Of a stretch of DNA of 64,000 nt, positions 48,250 to 60,400 are shown piece by piece (positions within the stretch are counted from its first letter, which is position 1; each line of letters starts with the position of its first letter). Position numbers and translations under genes: made by a program. The notes below the pieces were generated by a model. The model was not told the DNA's origin. It did not search any database and saw only the letters and a program-made list of their open reading frames with translations. This DNA comes from Carnegiea gigantea (lineage: Eukaryota; Streptophyta; Magnoliopsida; Caryophyllales; Cactaceae). Location: contig JAKOGI010000125.1 in NCBI GenBank assembly GCA_029747015.1, positions 2,501 to 66,500 on the forward strand, read 5' to 3'.

Positions 48250-48415
48250 TTTCCGGTCTTAAATCTTTTATTTTATTGGGGGTCGAGTTACTATAAGTCT
48301 AATAAAATATTGAAATTTTCTATCACGGATTTTTTCATTCACAAGATTCAAATTTGATACCTTACTTAATAAGAATAAGTATTAAATAACTTAAACCAAC
48401 GTGTATTGATTTTTA
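48250..48415 (-). mobile_element. tRNA-type SINE, third copy
   Basis: It aligns along its length with the SINEs at 18377 and 28282 (for example the GTCGAGTTAC and TTTTTTCATTCACAAGATTC segments read on the plus strand), same orientation. The flanks share TATCTTTTT, but poly-T makes that duplication uncertain. Confidence 0.6.
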
Positions 48416-49270
48416 TCTTTTTAATTATCTTTTCTCCTTTTCTTGAGGGGGCCAACTTAGTAAATTTGGCCCAACTTCAGAGTTGAAAACTGTGATATAG
48501 TTCTCTTTCTCGAAGGGTGAGACCTGATAAACTGATCGATTTAGGATAATTCATCTAATGCTCAAGTTAACTTTGTATTGACCTTTAAAAGTAGTTTTAG
48601 GTTCATTCAAAAAAAAAGAAAATAACGTATTTTTATCCTAAATGGACAATTCGTATTGACTTTAAGTGAAAATCAATTAAATTCGTTATTCATATTTCTC
48701 CCAATAATTTCACGTCAAATTTGAATCATATTTTCATGCAAATCATACTTTCCAACTCGTAAGTTGTCTACACCAATTTAGTTCCTATGTAAGCTGCAAT
48801 AGAGCTTGCAATAGGCTAAGGGAAACAACCAAGGGACAACCAATCACATATCTCTAAGTCTCATCAAGCCTATATAAAGTAACAAAGAATACATTTCAAG
48901 AATGACAGATTGCAGGCGATTAGCTGTTAACGGTCGAACTCAACTTACATTCCCTAGTTCTATGTTGTATATTTTTTTTACAGTTCTAATTAAGAACTAG
49001 ATAAAACATCACTTACGAGCCAAAAAACAATCTCAGGTGGTCAGTATTTATGTGACATAGGCCTCGTAAAAAGTAATGGAGGCGTGTAAAGGTTTCATCA
49101 GGTTAGATCGGGCCAGAAGGTGATTGGCCTTCGAGTGCAAAGGCAAAAAATAACTTGATTGTAAAACCTACTTGTCAAGAAAGGATGAAAGCTCAAGTTA
49201 GTGATATGACAGTATTGAGTGGACGTGTCCTCGCTCAACGGACAAAAGTTGCTCTAGGGAAAATAAGTGC
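48416..49270. other. Intergenic DNA, no feature seen
   Basis: AT-rich DNA with no recognised gene between the FTSHI3 promoter and the tandem-repeat element at 49280. Confidence 0.4.
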
Positions 49271-49279
49271 ACGGCGAAT

Positions 49280-49875
49280 TATTTTTCATGGAACAAAAGA
49301 AATTATCAGCTGAATTGTTTAACTGATGAAAAACGTCGACTGAGTCATCGTAACAAATATAGATGTTTACCAAATGAAGGAATGATGAGCTCAAAATCTA
49401 GATTTGAGCTTATTTCAATATTTCCTATGTAATAATCAAGTTTCGGTCCAAACAGATGAAATTGTTTTAGTCACAAAATTGCCGATCGAATTGTCTAACG
49501 GGCTAAATATGTTGATTAAACTACCTTAACGGAGATAAATTGATCAAATGAAGGAATGTTGAGTTTAAAATCTAGATTTGAACTTATATACTTTCCCATA
49601 AGATATTCAAATTATCAAAAACGTTGAAATTATTTTAATGACCAAAAATGTCAACTAAATTATTTAAGTGACAACAAAATTGTCTGAATTATCGTTGTGA
49701 TGATAAATATTGACCAAATAAATAAATGTTTAAGTTCGATATTTGAATTTGAGCTTATTTTAATATTTCCCGACCAATAATCAAGTTACGATTTAAACCG
49801 ATGAAGTTGCATTTTGATCCTGAATTTCTATTGGAGGAAAATGATTTCCCTTGAAAAATTTTAACTACGGATCCC
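49280..49875. mobile_element. Copy of the 172-bp-unit element without clear ends (D)
   Basis: Three tandem units are marked by CAAATGAAGG-like words starting at 49371, 49545 and 49715 (spacing 174 and 170 bp). Unit content includes AATCAAGTTTCG, GAAATTGTTTTAG and GAATTGTYTAAC. The same units, with the same spacing, form the interior of the TIR element at 55448. Flanks share GAATTATTTTTCATGG and GGAGGAAAATGATTTCCC with that element. No terminal inverted repeat is visible here. Confidence 0.65.
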
Positions 49876-52209
49876 CCATCCCCCCCCCCCCCCAAAAAAA
49901 AAAAAAAAAAGAGAACCAAGTGTAAACCCAGAAAACCAGACCCAACATCACCGATCATCATCTTCCTCTTCTTCTTCACGTCTGGATCAAGTAAGAAGCC
50001 CACTTACAATGGGGGAAGCGTTAACAGAACCCTCCCAAATTGAGGGTATTTGAAGATAAGACAGACATCGGTTTCTCTTTCCTACCCTGAGAAGGAAGAA
50101 TGGAGCTGCAAAATAGGTTCATAGGAATTCAATTCCACCATGAAAATGCCCACACCCTTAGCTTGGAGAAAACTGAAAAATTGCCGACGCTGACGCACAC
50201 AAAGTTTTGGGGGACTATTGCCCCAGTTGCACCCTGACTCACGAAGACACCAGGTTAATGCCCTGCACCATGATTTCTGAACAGTATGAACGAACCATAT
50301 CGGACCAAAACAGGTGCTTTTTCCATTTTTCCCAGCTACCCGAAGTTGCCCCGCTCTCCATCTCATTGCTTTCTGCAAAGGAACAAGCAAGAAACAAATT
50401 CCAGATTTTCAACAGATGATACAGCTATGGCGTACACAGACAAACTGCCAAATATCACCTACCATCAAAGAGAGACAGCAAAGAAAGAGGAAATTACCCC
50501 CTGAAAGTTTTACGCCTTCACCTGAGTGCACGCTAATAGTCCCCTCACACTCATTCAAGAATTGCAATAAAAGATCTTCAGATTCTTTGAAACAGAAAGG
50601 CATAAAGGACAAGTGACCAATGGTAATATTCCGAAAGAAAAGCTAGCTATGACGGAGCCAAAAAATTACACAATAGGCATGCCTAAAGAGTTCAGGTACC
50701 ACTGTGTAACTTATTGATGGCAGAACAAATGTGTGTGGATGTAGGCCCTTACAATGCGACATGGACAGATCCCCGTTAACCAGTAACCAGAACGCATCTC
50801 CCTGCCTCCCTTGAGAAACTGTCAATCAGCAACAGACTCCATTCCCCACATTTCAAATAAGAGAAGTATAACTCAAAGCATATTTGAAGTGAATTCTGAT
50901 AGGTAACAGACTAGCAGATTCAATGCAACTAACCTGGATAATCCAATATCTTCGCCGTGCAGGGATTTGCACTCAGAACGTTGCTGAGGAGTCAACAGGA
51001 CATCAGGGTATTGTGTGTGCTGGGAAAACAAGCGAGAACTGAGAGGGCAGAGTACGAACACCATGCAGGATAATCGCAGATCAGGTGCCAATGTCTCATA
51101 TGTTCCACTCATTCCAACCAAGATAAATTTGAACGTGCACAACCACAAGAGTAGCCAATTGCACAAAACATTGCGGGAGAATTTAGAAAACTAGCAGGAG
51201 CAACCGCCGACCACATTCGTATTCCTTGTAATTGACTCCACCTATGGTCAAGATGCTGATTGACTGCCTCCGTCGTCATACATTCAACTTTTCCCATAAG
51301 CGACATATGCCCCACTTGACACTAGGCAATTTCATCATTCAGATAAATAAACAAAAAACATAAATTGTGCCTGCCACTAAGATTTTAACCACCTTCTGTA
51401 TTAGGCAGGTAAAATGACAGTAGAAAAGGAGCACCTAGTAGACAGATTCCAAACCGTAGCATTAATGATCACCAGTGTCTTTACAATCCAACTACTGTAT
51501 CGATTTCATACTAATCCCAAACCAAAAAAAAATAAAGGGAATCAATTTTCCAAACCCACAGGCAGGTATGTTTGTCTGTAATTCTCCCAATCCAGGAGCT
51601 TGAGCTACTCAAAAGCACATATAATATACCAAGGCAATCTCTCAAGTTCCACATTCACCTTCACCTTCCAGCAATTCAGCATAATCTTAAAAAACCAGAA
51701 AGCAATACAGTCATCCCCATGCGGAAGAGTAATCCCCTGTGGGACCACCCCTTCCCATGGTGATGGTGTTTGAGCAGTATCAACCAATGAGGTTAAAACA
51801 TGAAAAGTAAACAAAAAATAGAGCACATCATTCATTCACTGTCATTTAAGCCCTAAATAGACATTGTAAGAAGCATGCCATGATGCCAACACTCTAATAG
51901 TTGCAAAAATGTATTGAATACATGATACATAAGCCAGATGGCCAGTAACACTACCCAAAAGAGAGCTGAATCCATATGATTCTAGATTGAGTAAGAGAGA
52001 GGGAGAGCCTATGAAATCGGAAAATTGAACACCAAAAACAAAGTGGCATTCATGGAGATCATATCAGATAATTAAAAGCAAAGTGAAACATATATAGGAT
52101 GACAAGTTCAAATCCGTTTATCATCCTTGACTACCTCTAATGATGACCAGGTGGGGGTTACATAATACAGCACTGCCATTGATGCTGACCTACAACACCA
52201 CCGTAAGCC
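49876..52209. other. Region downstream of SURF6 without a recognised gene
   Basis: It starts with a C14-A15 homopolymer junction near 49879-49910. The DNA at 50000-52200 is less AT-rich than other intergenic parts and contains several open frames (for example 50082-50390 and 50873-51166, minus strand), but no protein family is recognised. It could hold SURF6 3' transcript or a non-coding RNA. Confidence 0.4.
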
Positions 52210-53781
52210 TCAATCAGCATTAACAAAGCCTTCCTTCCGACCCTCAAACCCCGGCCTCATAAGCTTCTTCTCTCTCTTCTCAATCTTCATTTGCTTTTTG
52301 CGGTCAATCTTAGCCTTAATATTCTCTTTCCTCTTCTCCTGCTTCTCTTGCTTCATCTTCTGAGTTGTTTCATCCCTCTTCTTCCACTTCTCAATACTCT
52401 TCTTATGCTTTCTCTTCTCCTTCTGTAAACTTTGCTTCAACAATTTGGGATTATCATGCACCTTCTTACCCATGGCCCTTTCAGTAGCTGCCTTCCAAGC
52501 ATGCTTCTTCGCCACCACCTCACCCTTTTCTGGATCCTTCTTTGCCGCCTCCAACTCAAGTGCCCTCTTCAACTCCTCCTCCTTTGATAATTTCTTCTTC
52601 TTTTTCTTCTTATGTGAAACTGCAGGAAGGTTGGAATCGGTAAGTTAAACAAGCAATATTCAGACAAGCTTCACAATATCTTATAATTAAGAAAATCCAC
52701 CAATATTGAACATCCAAACTAATTTGATAAAAACCACTACCACCATCAAATTGTGCCCAATAATATAATGAAGGATCTCACTAAAACTAATAACAACTGG
52801 CCGATGAATATACAACAACATTGGATAACTACTGTGCAAATAGAGGACATCAAAATCATAGAAGGCTACTGAAATATCTTGTTTACTCACTTCTATTTGA
52901 GTTTTCCACAATTTTACCCTCACAGCAAGTGGAAAAACAGCAAAATGGCACCATAATCCATGTTAATCAACCCCCTATTTGAAAGTTGTTAAATTTTCCA
53001 ATTGCAAGTCCATAAAATTGCCAATCAACTATGTTAACTATCTACATTGAATTATCCAGCACTTCTATGATAGTTGCAGTATCTGAAATGCCAACATAAC
53101 ATAGTTATAATTTAGCAAGATTCAGCAGATTCAATAAGAATTCTTACCATCATCTAGCTCAGCACCCAATTTCACCTTTCCAAACTCGATTCCCTTCGCC
53201 GCTGCCTCCACCTCCTTCCCAATATTATCTCCGCCATTCTCTTTTTTCTCCTCTTTCTTCTTGCCCGAGTCTTCATCCTCACGCTTCCGCTTCTTCCCGT
53301 CCTTCTCTCTCCTGTCCGCCTCCCTTCTCCTTCCTCCGCCTTCAACCCCACCACGAGCAGCTCGTAGCTCGGCGATTCTCTTCTGCAATCTCTGGTGCAA
53401 GTCCTCGAGAGTCACTTCCGACCTACCGTCGCCACCGTCATCATCCTTGCTCTCATTTTCTAGGGTTTCCTTGAGGATTTCGGTCGTTTTCGTCGATTTT
53501 TCGGGGTCTAGACGATCGCGCCGAGCTTTCTTGGTGTTCTCGATTGATTTTTGCTTCGCCACCGCTTTGGCGGCCTTAGATAGGCCTTGGTACCACGCTT
53601 TGTTTTCGTCGGCGGTCGGAAGGTAGAACTTGGCCGGGATTCGGTCGACAAGGTCGTCGAAGAAGGTGGCGTAATCTCGAATTAGGGTTTTGATGTCGCC
53701 GGCGGCGAGGGTTGTTGAAGTAGTGGCACCGCCGTCTCCGGTGGTGGTCTTGGTGGTCGGAGTTTGCTTCCTCTTCTTCAT
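52210..53781 (-). CDS. SURF6: SURF6 / Rrp14 family ribosome biogenesis protein
   Basis: Two exons on the minus strand, 53781-53148 and 52619-52210, joined across a GT-AG intron into 347 residues. The N-terminus has the plant SURF6 signature AKFYLPTADENKAWYQGLSK (about residues 52-71), followed by KKARRDRLDPEKS and the EVTLEDLHQRLQKRIAELRA segment typical of the family. The C-terminal exon is extremely Lys/Arg-rich (KKKKKKKLSKEEELKRALEL, HAWKAATERAMGKKV, and a long coiled basic helix ending RPGFEGRKEGFVNAD). Family members act in the nucleolus in pre-rRNA processing for both ribosomal subunits. I chose the ATG at 53781 (MKKRKQ); an in-frame ATG at 53844 would place the telo-box inside the coding region. 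The frame stays open further upstream without an ATG that fits the family. Confidence 0.9.
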
Positions 53782-53810
53782 TGCGGATTGTTTGGTGGAG
53801 GGATGGAGGG

Positions 53811-53899
53811 AGGGTTTAGGGTTGCGTAATGAATCAAGTTTCATGATGGAGGCTACATAGCCAACCGTTGCTTTTATTGGGCCGGTACGATCCGGCCCA
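53811..53899 (-). promoter_or_regulatory. SURF6 promoter: telo-box and paired site II elements
   Basis: On the minus strand AACCCTAAACCCT (53811-53823) holds a telo-box (AAACCCTA-type). Two site II-type words, TGGGCC at 53878-53883 and GGCCCA at 53894-53899, lie 55-75 bp further upstream. This pairing is a known hallmark of plant ribosomal-protein and ribosome-biogenesis genes and fits SURF6. Confidence 0.7.
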
Positions 53900-53969
53900 A
53901 CATTGGATTGCTGTGTACCGCCATTTAATCGGGAGCCATGCAACATATCCAAATCAAAAATAGTATATA

Positions 53970-54315
53970 GGGTCTCTTTTTTTCGTTGGTCTTTTCTAAT
54001 TTATCAGTTTTAATCTATTTTAATTTATCTTAACTCACTTTAACTTATTTTAATAAAAAATATTAATCTTAACTCACTTTAATAAAAAATATCAATTTCA
54101 ACCAATTTTAATCTGCTTCAACTAATATCAACTCTCCTCCTTGGAAATTTTATTCTCACTATTTTAATCAACTTTAAAAAATATACCAATATCAATCCAC
54201 TTCAACCAATTTCAAACCATTTTAACCTATTTCAACAAAAAATACCAATTTCAATCTACCTCAACTAATTTCACCCTTTTACCAACTTCAATTTACTATC
54301 GAAAAAAGTAGGCCC
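53970..54315. mobile_element. MITE with 10-bp repeat interior next to SURF6 promoter (A3)
   Basis: The left end GGGTCTCTTTTTTTCGTTGG and the right end, inverted, GGGCCTACTTTTTTCGATAG match the termini of A1. The interior has 10-bp units such as TTTTAATCTA and CTTTAACTTA, and later CACTTCAACC. It begins about 190 bp upstream of the SURF6 ATG and 70 bp beyond the site II elements. Confidence 0.65.
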
Positions 54316-55447
54316 ATAGTCATATACACCATATGTTGATCAATACCTAATAGCATTCTAAGCGGTGAGCCATTTTTTTGAATCACCAGTGGAGCCTACT
54401 TCTGCCACCTCAACTTGTAATACAACTTTTTGGCTCACAATCCTCCCTTTCTCAAATGAAATACTCGCCACTTTGGCTCACCAAATAAAATAATATACAT
54501 AGACCCACTTTACGCCACACAACTTTATTTTTAGAATTTAAAAAAAGAAAAACTAATTAAAAATATTTTTAAAATAAGAAGATTGGATGAAAACAACAGC
54601 TCGAGTTGGCTGAAGCATGTGAGGTTACACGCGAGGTGTGAGATAAGAGTAAGACAGTGGAGTAGCTCCAACAAACATGTCAACTCAACCAAACTCATTT
54701 TGATTGCGATTTAGAGTTAGGTAAATTTCGACTTAGGTTGATTTTGATTCACTCAGATTTTAGTTTACTAAACTTATATTATGAATAAAAAAAGGTTGGA
54801 AAAAAAGCTCAGCTGGTCAGGTCAGATTAATTTCATTTTCAAGTTCATCCTGAAAAACTGTTTTCGATATACATTTGACATTTGAATAATTCAGTTCGAG
54901 TTTCAACTTGTATGTCAGTTTTGCTAAGTTAACATTCATCTTTTCCTATTAATCCAAACATGGGAAAAGTCTCAATACTCAAATATATTCAGTCATTTTG
55001 AAATGGAATTGTTAAAATAATATCTACTAAGCTATCACAAATTTGCAACATTATATTCATCTCAAATGACCAAGCAGTGTTTCCTCTAACTAAATATTGG
55101 GAAAATGTTACATTTTAGGTTCCAATTTCAAATGAATGATTACTTCCCCGTCCCGAAGGTTGATACATTACAATTTACAGCATTATTATTGATGGCTCTA
55201 ATCAGGCCAATGGAGGATGTAAGCTTATCCAACCTTAACAATTCAATTTTAATATTACATTTCGAGGCTATCTATGCCCTACAAATCACCTCGAAGACTA
55301 TTACTTTAAAACTTCTTTTTTAATAAATTTCACGGTATACCTATAAATTGTAATACACTATCATATTTTACGACTTTTATAACTTTGTTTGTTTTACTGT
55401 ATAAAATTTTAGAAAATTATTAAATCATTGTTCACCTTTTTTCACCG
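54316..55447. other. Intergenic DNA, no gene seen
   Basis: AT-rich DNA between MITE A3 and the TIR element at 55448. A 72-codon frame at 55105-55323 is not recognised. Confidence 0.4.
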
Positions 55448-56307
55448 AGATAGTATTTGGTTGGAAGGAAAGTGTTTTTTTCGAAAAATTATTTTTTGCG
55501 CAAAATGTTTTTCCAAGGAAAATTGATTTTTATGTCCCATTTTCCGTTGTTTGATAGAAGATAAATTATTTTCCATGAAAAAAGAGAAAAATGTCAACTG
55601 AATTGTTTAAATGGCAAAAAATATTAACTGAGTGATCGTACTTGAGATAAATATTGACCAAATGAATGAATTTTAAGCTTAAATTCATATTTAAATTTTT
55701 TCAATATTTCATCTCGGATAATCAAGTTTCAATCTAAACCGTTGAAATTATTTAGCGACGAAAAACATCAAGTGAATTGTTTAACAGGCGAAAAATATCG
55801 ATTGAATTATCGTGGCGGAGAAAAATGTTGACCAAATGAAGGAATGTTATGATCAAAATTTGGATTTAACCATATTTTTAATCTTTTCTATTCGATAATC
55901 AAGTTTCGATCCAAACCGTTGAAATTGTTTTAGTGCCCATTGATTGAATTATTTTAGTGGGAAAAAAATCGATTAAATTATTGTGGTGGAGATAAATGTT
56001 GATCAAATGAAAGAATTTTGAGTTGAAAATTTAGATTTGAGTTTATTTTAATATTTCCCATCGGATACTCAAGTTTCGATCCAAATTGGTAAAATCAAAT
56101 TTTGCAACTAAATTTCAGCTGATTACATTATCAAGAACTTGAAAGAGGAAAATCAACTTCTTATCTTCTTTAAAAAAATTATTTTCCTCCATTGAGGGAA
56201 ATCATTTTCCTTAAAAAATAGTTTTTTACCATTTATTTTGTCAAACAATCGAACATTGGAAAACTATTTTATGAGAAAATTAATTTTCTCCCAACCAAAC
56301 ACTATCT
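55448..56307. mobile_element. TIR element with three 172-bp internal tandem units (C)
   Basis: The left end AGATAGTATTTGGTTGGAAG and the right end, inverted, AAGATAGTGTTTGGTTGGGA are imperfect terminal inverted repeats. Inside are three tandem units marked by CAAATGAA-like words at 55659, 55833 and 56004 (spacing 174 and 171 bp). GGAAAATNATTTTCC-like sequence lies near both ends. No coding capacity. Sister copy at 49280-49875. Confidence 0.7.
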
Positions 56308-56689
56308 TAAATAATATCGATATATCTATATATTCAAGTTATCGAGTAAATTTTCTTAAAATTTGAAACTACATCTTAGTGGTTTTAGTTTCTTTCGAAC
56401 AAGGCATTCCAAATCGAGAAGATATTCGACATGATCGCAGTCGTAATCTTCCGGGTGGCCTTCCCCCCAAACTTTTCGCGAAAATTTTATGCTTTTATTT
56501 ATATTTTTATTTTCTCAACAAAACAGTACTTTATTCTCTTCACAGAAAAAATCTGAAACTGCTAGGCTACATTATTTGGAGTAATAACTTTTAATGTCAA
56601 GAATCCAACAAAACAGTCAGAAAATTGAAAATTTCCCAATCACTTTGAGAGTCAAGTATCATTTCTTACAGGTGGGTTTGCCGATTTTC

Positions 56690-57423
56690 TGACTTTCGTC
56701 GTTGTCTTTCTCACTTTCTCTGTGCCTCCCCTTCTGCATCCCTCAATAACACCAGAGTCAGTAGGGCAATTCAATCGTTTTTTGCTGCGAAAACTGAAGA
56801 ATTTTGCTGGGTTTTCCTCTTAATCTTCATCCATGCTTCGATTCATGTCCTTGCCGGTGTCAGCAGCTTGTAGGTTTTTACTCTTCCCGTCTCTTAAAAA
56901 AAAAATAAAATAAAATTCGCGGCTATGTTGGGATTCACGATCATGGAACAAAACCCAATTGACTTTGGTTGCACGATTTATGTGGGTTTATTGGGTACCC
57001 GTCAGATTTTGAAGGTCCTCACAATTTCATGGATTCTCATTAATTCTAGATTTTTGGGCAATTTTCCCTTAATTGTTTAGTTCCTGTTTCGGGGTTCTAG
57101 ATTGTCCCAATTGGTTATCCTGCTTTTACGAGTGTCATTTTGGATTGGCTTATCAAATGCAAAGCATCCTAGTTGTGAATTTTGTGATTTTGAAAAATTA
57201 GAGTGCACACTAGTGAAATTAGAGCAAAGTTGTAGTTGATTGGACCAAAATAATGCATGGTGTTTGTGCAAAATTTCTCTGATTTCATGTCTAACATTGT
57301 TCATGCAAATTTCTTCCAGAACTAGCAATTATTGTTTCTAGACAATAGGGGTCTGTTGCATTATGCTAAGAACATTGGTGTGCAAATGTTGGGGGCCGAG
57401 AACGAGAACTTGTTTTTGATAGC
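56690..57423 (+). promoter_or_regulatory. Probable 5' leader of the TBC gene with spliced intron and two uORFs
   Basis: A CT-rich start region (56690-56740) precedes a possible donor near 56870 and an acceptor TTTCTTCCAG near 57319. The proposed second leader exon contains two upstream ORFs. One runs 57363-57419 (18 codons plus stop). The other, 57386-57427 (13 codons plus stop), has a TGA stop that overlaps the main ATG as ATGA. The leader exon structure is inferred. Confidence 0.4.
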
Positions 57424-60400
57424 ATGATGGATAGAAAGAGAGTAGATGACAATGATCCAGGACCAACTTCGTCGTCGAGGCCAGTGGATAGGTTTGGCTT
57501 CATAAAGCCTGAGAATAGCAACTCTCCTGAAGCCTTAAAGAGAAGCAAATCTGCCCTTGAATTTGAGAGGTATTTTTACGGATATCATTCTTCTTGTTGT
57601 AAAGACTGCCTTAAGGCATGGAATTCTTTGTTTGTTTTAGATATATGGCGTGATCAACTGTGATCTGTTATGGAATTGGCTCATGTAGAATTTTTACTTT
57701 GAGAATGAACCCCAGTTGTGGAATTCTAAGAATTTAGTACCAAATTGAGAGAATGATATTTTTCCACTATTCAAATCACTAGGCTAACAATAGGAGAAGC
57801 TTAGCATGAATATGATGCTTATTTTGCTGATTACTTGAGTGACTCTCAAGTCTAAACCTCAGTGTTATGCAATGAAAGATAGCGCTTGGTCTGAACCTCT
57901 GCAATTCTTGACTTTGCTTATTGTTGGAGTACTGAGTGTTACAGCTAACTAATTCTGTTTGATTATGATAATTGAATGTTTCTCCTCTGAATTCATGGAC
58001 CCCCTTCGAACAGTGTAGTTTTCTACCATATAGTGTTGTTTTGTCCACTACAACCAGTCAGCATATTGCTGACCATGCATGTTCTCCCTCTATTTCCATC
58101 TTTTCTTGTGTGTTGGGGCCTAGTTGGTGGTTTTGAATTGCATGATCATCTTACGTGCAAATTGTAACATGAAAAGGTCATATCATGTGTATTGAAAGTG
58201 TTCATTTTGTGCAGAAAGTGGATATTTTGCTGAATTCCTGGAGTTAAATGTTTCTTTCCTCTCCTGTCCTTTGCCTCTTGTTTTCATGTATTACTGAAAT
58301 TAGGATGCTTATGAGATGGGAATCTTCCACAGGGAAGAAAGAAGAGTTCGAAAATGGAGAAAGATGATTGGGGCTGGTGGGAGTGATTGGAAGCACTATG
58401 TCAGGAGGAAGCCTCATGTGGTTAAAAGGCGTGTTAGAAAAGGAATTCCTGATTGTTTAAGGGGACTAGTGTGGCAATTGATCTCTGGAAGTCGAGACCT
58501 CTTGCTTATGAACCCTGGGGTGTATGAGGTAATCCTGTATTTAAATCCCTTTATGTTTATTGATGTTAGACGAACAATTTGGCTTCTTGGAGTTCAGATA
58601 TTTTTCTTTAGATGACTGATTGGATGGATTGTATAACTTTGATATATTTCATTCACCTAAAAAAAAAAGAATTAAAGACAAAGAAGAAGGTGCACTTCGG
58701 GTAACTAGTTTGAGTAGCTAAAACTAGTTTTATTCATCATTCTCCATGTAACTGGTTGGGCTAGATCTGAGCTTTGCTGATAGCCTCATATGGTGTCTTA
58801 GGCATTATCCATAGGACTCTCTCTGGTCAAGCTCGAAATTGCTACATCATTGGACAGTATACAAACAAGAGTTATTGTTTGACTTTGACCTGGCATTTAA
58901 TGTAATGCCAACAATATTATGTTGTACAGCAACGCCTTCTCCGACTATATGTCTATTATATGCGATGCTGGGATTACTCCCCCAATCAATGTATGGAAAT
59001 TCTTCATAATAAACAGTTAGTACGACTACCTGATATTCCTAAAAGTCCCTATCAGGCATGTATGGTTGTATGGTACAGTTGGCACTTCAAGCATCAGAGC
59101 TATTTGTTAACCGTTGCATGAGAATGAATGATATCTGCTGACTGGGTTGCCGGTGAATATAGCTTAGTTTTGTACTTTATTTGATATTCTGCTCTAGAGT
59201 GTCATATTCTGACATATGTCACTAGTTGTTAAAGGAACTTGTGATGATAGTCTGTTAATCGCAATTCACACCTTTATTTGCATGTCTTTGTGTCCAGCGC
59301 CTCAATGATGACTTGATGAGCAGAAGTAGTAATTTACCTGTTTCTATCAAGAATGAAGGCATATAAGGTCCTGCTAATTGGAGAGGTCTCTCAGTTTTAC
59401 AATAATGTGTAAAGTCCCTGTCAGCAGCTGATCATTCAGACTTTAGAATTGGGCAAAATATTCCTGATCTGAAATCGATTATGAAGGATAAGAATATATT
59501 CACTGTTGGTGATGATCCATGTATTTCGAGTGTTCTTAGTGTTGTTTCCTTTTTCTTTTTTTTTTTTTTTTTGCGTGGGTGCATGTGCTGGTATAATTGG
59601 ATGTTGTGATAATCAGAGCTTGTTTGGCTGCAGCAATTGGTAATATACGAGACTTCAGCATCAGAACTGGATATAATCCGAGATATATCTCGTACTTTCC
59701 CTTCTCATATCTTCTTTCAGCAAAGGCATGGTCCTGGCCAGAGATCACTCTACAATGTCCTGAAAGCATATTCTGTGTATGACAGAGATGTTGGATATGT
59801 TCAGGTTTGTCATATCTTGTTATGTCTTCTGAGCTTTTACAAGTACATTGTGAATTATTTTGAGATTATTTGAAAATTTAGGGAATGGGTTTCGTTGCTG
59901 GTCTACTGCTTCTTTATATGAGTGAGGAAGATGCATTTTGGTTGTTGGTTGCATTGCTTAAAGGAGCTGTCCATGCCCCAATGGAAGGATTGTATCTGGT
60001 AATACCTTATTCATAAACAAATAACTGCTTCTGTCATTGGATGATCTTAAATTACGTCTTGTCAGCATAGTCATGCCTCTCGCCCCTCCCTTCAAGTTAG
60101 TGGCGAGAACAAAGTAAATCTTAATAGACAACTGTTACGGGAGGCATGCCTGCCCTCTTTGCAATGAGCTGTTTCTTTAGTTGTTCACAAATGACATGCT
60201 CTACTCAATTTGAACCTGACCTCAAACAAAGTTCTGTTTACAAAAACCTTAATTTCTGGTTTTCGACCTCTGGAGATCTTGCTATTCTTGCATTGCTTAT
60301 TGCCTAATCTTTGTATTATATATGTGCTCTTCTATGAAGACCTTTGGGATATCATGAACTACTGCTACAGTGCTGCCACTAAGAACTATGAAGTGTTTGC

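Noticed and set aside
53782..53952. Longer N-terminus for SURF6 from 53952 or 53844
   Set aside because: The frame at 53952 opens with TTG rather than ATG. The ATG at 53844 would place the telo-box inside the coding region, and MKKRKQ at 53781 fits the family start better.
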